A stretch of 7,934 nt of DNA from Planctomycetota bacterium (GTDB taxonomy: Bacteria; Planctomycetota; Phycisphaerae; Sedimentisphaerales; Anaerobacaceae): the NCBI GenBank assembly GCA_013202635.1, contig JABMRO010000103.1:1-7934 (forward strand), written 5' to 3'. Below, one piece after another: positions 6,557 to 7,934 of the stretch. The number at the start of each line of letters is the position of its first letter. Positions within the stretch are counted from its first letter, which is position 1. Under the pieces are notes generated by a model. The model did no database searches. It saw nothing but the letters and a program-made list of their open reading frames with translations, and had not been told where the DNA came from. Made by a program: the position numbers and the translations under genes.

Positions 6557-7048
6557 ATGAAAGTTACCATACGCAAGGACGGCTTTACACTTATCGAGGT
6601 GTTAATTGCAATACTTTTGGTCGGTCTTGCAATTGCCTCTCTGGTTACAGCCAATAGTGCATTTACACAAGCTAACGGAGCCGGAGTAGAGCTGTCAACC
6701 GCCGAGTTTCTCATCGAGCAGATAAGGGAACTCAGCGCCATGCTGCCGGTAATCGATCCTAACACCGGCACTTCCACATTTGGACCGGAGGCGGGAGAGG
6801 CACTCGCAGACTATGACGATTTGGATGATTTTCATGGTGCGATTTTTTCTCCACCCATAAGCGCTGATAGAAATGCTCTGGTCGATCTTGGTGCATATAG
6901 CCAGCAGATTACAGTTGAAAATGTCAATGCTTCGGATTTTGAACAGGTTGTAAGTAACCATGGCAGCTTCTTTGTTCAAGTAAGTGTAAAGGTCTTTTTG
7001 AACACAAGGGAAATCAGCTCAGCCAGATGGCTCAGGTCCCTATACTAA
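6557..7048 (+). CDS. prepilin-type minor (pseudo)pilin, PilV/GspI-like
   Basis: A 163-residue protein with a class III (prepilin) signal. A short basic leader MKVTIRKDG is followed by FTLIEVLIAILLVG; the peptidase would cut between Gly9 and Phe10, leaving Glu at mature position +5, the residue needed for assembly. The hydrophobic helix runs to about residue 32, then a small soluble domain. The 'TAEFLIEQIREL' segment just after the helix resembles the PilV/GspI group, minor subunits thought to form the priming tip complex; this subgroup call is tentative. In-frame ATG 6512 is rejected because it adds a hydrophilic, Cys-containing leader without a ribosome site. It lies 54 bases after pilC and 22 before the next pilin gene. 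It is too divergent outside the N-terminus to name further. Confidence 0.85.
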   Translation: MKVTIRKDGFTLIEVLIAILLVGLAIASLVTANSAFTQANGAGVELSTAEFLIEQIRELSAMLPVIDPNTGTSTFGPEAGEALADYDDLDDFHGAIFSPPISADRNALVDLGAYSQQITVENVNASDFEQVVSNHGSFFVQVSVKVFLNTREISSARWLRSLY

Positions 7049-7070
7049 AAGACGTCGAGGGAGGTGCAAA

Positions 7071-7643
7071 ATGAAACCTACAAAATACGTCAGACACAAC
7101 AGGAACAGCCGGTTACGGGCAATAAGCCGGGGTTCCTGCTTTCGCAAAAAAGGATGGGCCTGCGGTTTTACAATTGCAGAACTACTTATTGCTCTGGCAA
7201 TAGCAAGCATACTGCTGGCCGCCGTGGCCGTTGCCATTAACGCCTCTTTTATAAATTACAGGGAAAACGAAGATATATTTAAGGCAATCAACAGTGCCCG
7301 GCAGGCCCTGCTTCGAATAACAAATCATATTCGCACAGCAGATGCGGCTGATCCGACATCGCCCGCCAACGAATGCACTTTGATTACGGCTAACGGAGAT
7401 GATATAACTTATCGATATAACAATGTAGATAACAAACTTTATCTGATTACGAATTATGATTTGACCGACCCTGATTATGTGCTCTGTGACAATGTTACCG
7501 CCATGACTTTTACAAAGAAGACGTTTGTTGAAAATTCTCAGACAAAGGTTAGAAGCGTTCAGGTTTCCATAACGGTTGTGCGCGGCAATGCAGAACAAAA
7601 TATTTCGGCTGCCGCGGTTATAAGAAGAAATTTAAGCTGGTAA
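7071..7643 (+). CDS. prepilin-type minor (pseudo)pilin, PilW/GspJ-like
   Basis: A 190-residue protein with the prepilin site CG-FTIAELLIALAIAS: cleavage after Gly32 and Glu37 at mature position +5. The hydrophobic helix (33-56) is followed by 'INSARQALLRITNHIRTAD', a pattern common in PilW/GspJ minor pilins, and by a beta-rich soluble part. The leader is long at 32 residues (family leaders are usually about 6-25) and strongly basic. The start is well supported: GGAGGTG (7060-7066) lies 4 bases before ATG 7071 and no other in-frame ATG, GTG or TTG precedes the cleavage site. The DNA for this leader carries an inverted repeat (7100-7138). It is the last gene of the operon; no third minor pilin (GspK/PilX-like) follows. 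Confidence 0.84.
   Translation: MKPTKYVRHNRNSRLRAISRGSCFRKKGWACGFTIAELLIALAIASILLAAVAVAINASFINYRENEDIFKAINSARQALLRITNHIRTADAADPTSPANECTLITANGDDITYRYNNVDNKLYLITNYDLTDPDYVLCDNVTAMTFTKKTFVENSQTKVRSVQVSITVVRGNAEQNISAAAVIRRNLSW
7100..7138. repeat. inverted repeat inside the leader-coding part of the PilW-like gene
   Basis: CAGGAAC (7100-7106) and GTTCCTG (7132-7138) are exact inverted copies 25 bases apart. Between them AGCCGG occurs twice in direct orientation (7107-7112, 7125-7130). GGTTCCTGCTTTCGCA (7131-7146) resembles one arm of the common short palindromic repeats of bacterial genomes (type TTCCTGC-TTTC-GCAGGAA), with the second arm decayed. That relation is from memory and unverified. Confidence 0.4.
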
Positions 7644-7688
7644 TCATTGTTTTTGGACAAACGGCACATAAGAACATCAACGCCTGAC

Positions 7689-7733
7689 CGGTACAAGCCA
7701 AATTTACAGAAACAATATTGTACCGACAATATT
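7689..7733. repeat. inverted and direct repeats downstream of the pilus operon
   Basis: CGGTACAA (7689-7696) and TTGTACCG (7718-7725) form an exact 8-base inverted repeat with a 21-base loop. Overlapping its right arm is ACAATATTGT (7712-7721), a perfect 10-base palindrome, and ACAATATT recurs at 7726-7733, 14 bases downstream. No U-tract follows, so this is a poor intrinsic terminator; it could be an mRNA 3'-end structure or a protein site. Confidence 0.4.
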
Positions 7734-7819
7734 TATCATAACATCTTTTCATATCAAACGTTACATTTAGAGATTTGAGTACCATCTTTCATTTAGGCAG
7801 TAGTTTTGCACAAAATACC

Positions 7820-7847
7820 TTGATTTTTGATTTTTCTTAACGATACT
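7820..7847 (+). promoter_or_regulatory. weak promoter candidate for the tRNA gene
   Basis: TTGATT (7820-7825) and GATACT (7842-7847) are 16 bases apart; alternatively TACTAT (7844-7849) with an 18-base spacer. Transcription would start about 14 bases before the mature tRNA. The match is modest, and it overlaps the GATAnTATC-like motif. Confidence 0.25.
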
Positions 7848-7858
7848 ATTAGCTAATA

Positions 7859-7869
7859 CCCCTAAGGGG
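7859..7869 (+). other. CCCC-TAA-GGGG mini-hairpin across the tRNA 5' end
   Basis: CCCC (7859-7862) can pair with GGGG (7866-7869) over a 3-base loop. The right arm includes the first two bases of the mature tRNA (7868-7869), so the structure competes with the acceptor stem at the RNase P cleavage site. Confidence 0.3.
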
Positions 7870-7934
7870 GCGGTTAGCTCAGTCGGCTAGAGCGCCTGCT
7901 CGACACGCAGGAGGTCACTGGTTCAAGTCCAGTA
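7868..7934 (+). tRNA. tRNA-Val (anticodon GAC), 3' end cut off by the window
   Basis: The cloverleaf is clear: 5' acceptor strand GGGCGGT (7868-7874), TA, D-stem GCTC/GAGC (7877-7880, 7890-7893) with GG at 7885-7886, anticodon stem CCTGC/GCAGG (7895-7899, 7907-7911), loop TCGACAC, 5-base variable region, T-stem ACTGG/CCAGT and loop TTCAAGT. Loop positions 34-36 (7902-7904) are GAC, so valine. Position 33 (7901) is C, where T is nearly universal. The last base, A7934, is position 66 and pairs with T7; the rest of the acceptor (expected CCGCCC) lies outside. The short variable region rules out Ser, Leu and Tyr. Confidence 0.9.

Larger units (their letters stand above)
7644..7867. other. 224-base gap between the pilus operon and the tRNA gene
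   Basis: No ORF supported. It holds an inverted repeat and direct repeats (7689-7733), a T-rich stretch with GATTTTT repeated in tandem (7822-7835) and a tRNA promoter candidate. No convincing Rho-independent terminator for the operon is seen. Confidence 0.6.

Noticed and set aside
7182..7598. 138-codon reverse-strand ORF across the PilW-like gene
   Set aside because: The plus-strand frame has an SD, a prepilin site and family-like sequence; the antisense product is Cys/Ile-rich with no recognisable pattern.
7895..7911. Reading the tRNA anticodon as CGA (Ser) or GTC-like (Asp)
   Set aside because: CGA would need a shifted loop and a long variable arm, which is absent; GTC is not in the loop. 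The 5+7+5 anticodon arm gives GAC.
1..7934. CRISPR array, insertion sequence or transposon
   Set aside because: No regularly spaced repeats, no transposase or integrase frame, and no long terminal inverted repeats are visible.

Overview
The window holds two unrelated gene blocks from what looks like a Gram-negative-type bacterium, most likely a member of the Planctomycetota (perhaps the Phycisphaerae) or a PVC relative. This placement is an inference. It rests on the Gfo/Idh/MocA oxidoreductase with a Tat signal and an 'APYII-S--ALG' style N-terminus, a type greatly expanded in those groups, and on the moderate GC content. No rRNA or other marker gene is present to confirm it.

Block 1 (positions 2-1740, + strand) holds the 3' end of a DJ-1/PfpI family gene and, 14 bases later, a complete Tat-exported Gfo/Idh/MocA oxidoreductase. 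They are probably co-transcribed and fit carbohydrate or carbonyl metabolism.

A 464-base gap (1741-2204) separates the blocks. It has no long ORF but is rich in structure: a T8 tract behind a possible hairpin, a good promoter candidate (TTGATT-17-TATATT), a 12-base perfect palindrome at the predicted transcription start, a 12-codon ORF with a strong Shine-Dalgarno sequence, a hairpin that includes that ORF's stop codon, a 15-base palindrome, and an 11-base inverted repeat whose arms lie 160 bases apart.

Block 2 (2205-7643, + strand) is a compact type IV pilus / type II secretion-like operon of five genes with gaps of 11 to 54 bases: the assembly ATPase PilB/GspE, the retraction ATPase PilT, the inner-membrane platform protein PilC/GspF, and two prepilin-type minor (pseudo)pilins (PilV/GspI-like and PilW/GspJ-like). 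Together these give the cytoplasmic motors, the membrane platform and two probable tip or priming subunits. The major pilin, prepilin peptidase, alignment proteins and secretin are not here and must lie elsewhere. PilT beside PilB favours a retractable type IV pilus over a pure type II secretion system.

A 224-base gap with inverted and direct repeats follows. The window ends inside a tRNA gene with anticodon GAC (Val), cut 3' of position 66, with an unexpected C at position 33.

Nothing here is clearly a new defence or mobile system. The most interesting leads are the possible leader-peptide/attenuator upstream of pilB, the replaced N-terminal region of PilC, and the repeat-bearing long leader of the second pilin.
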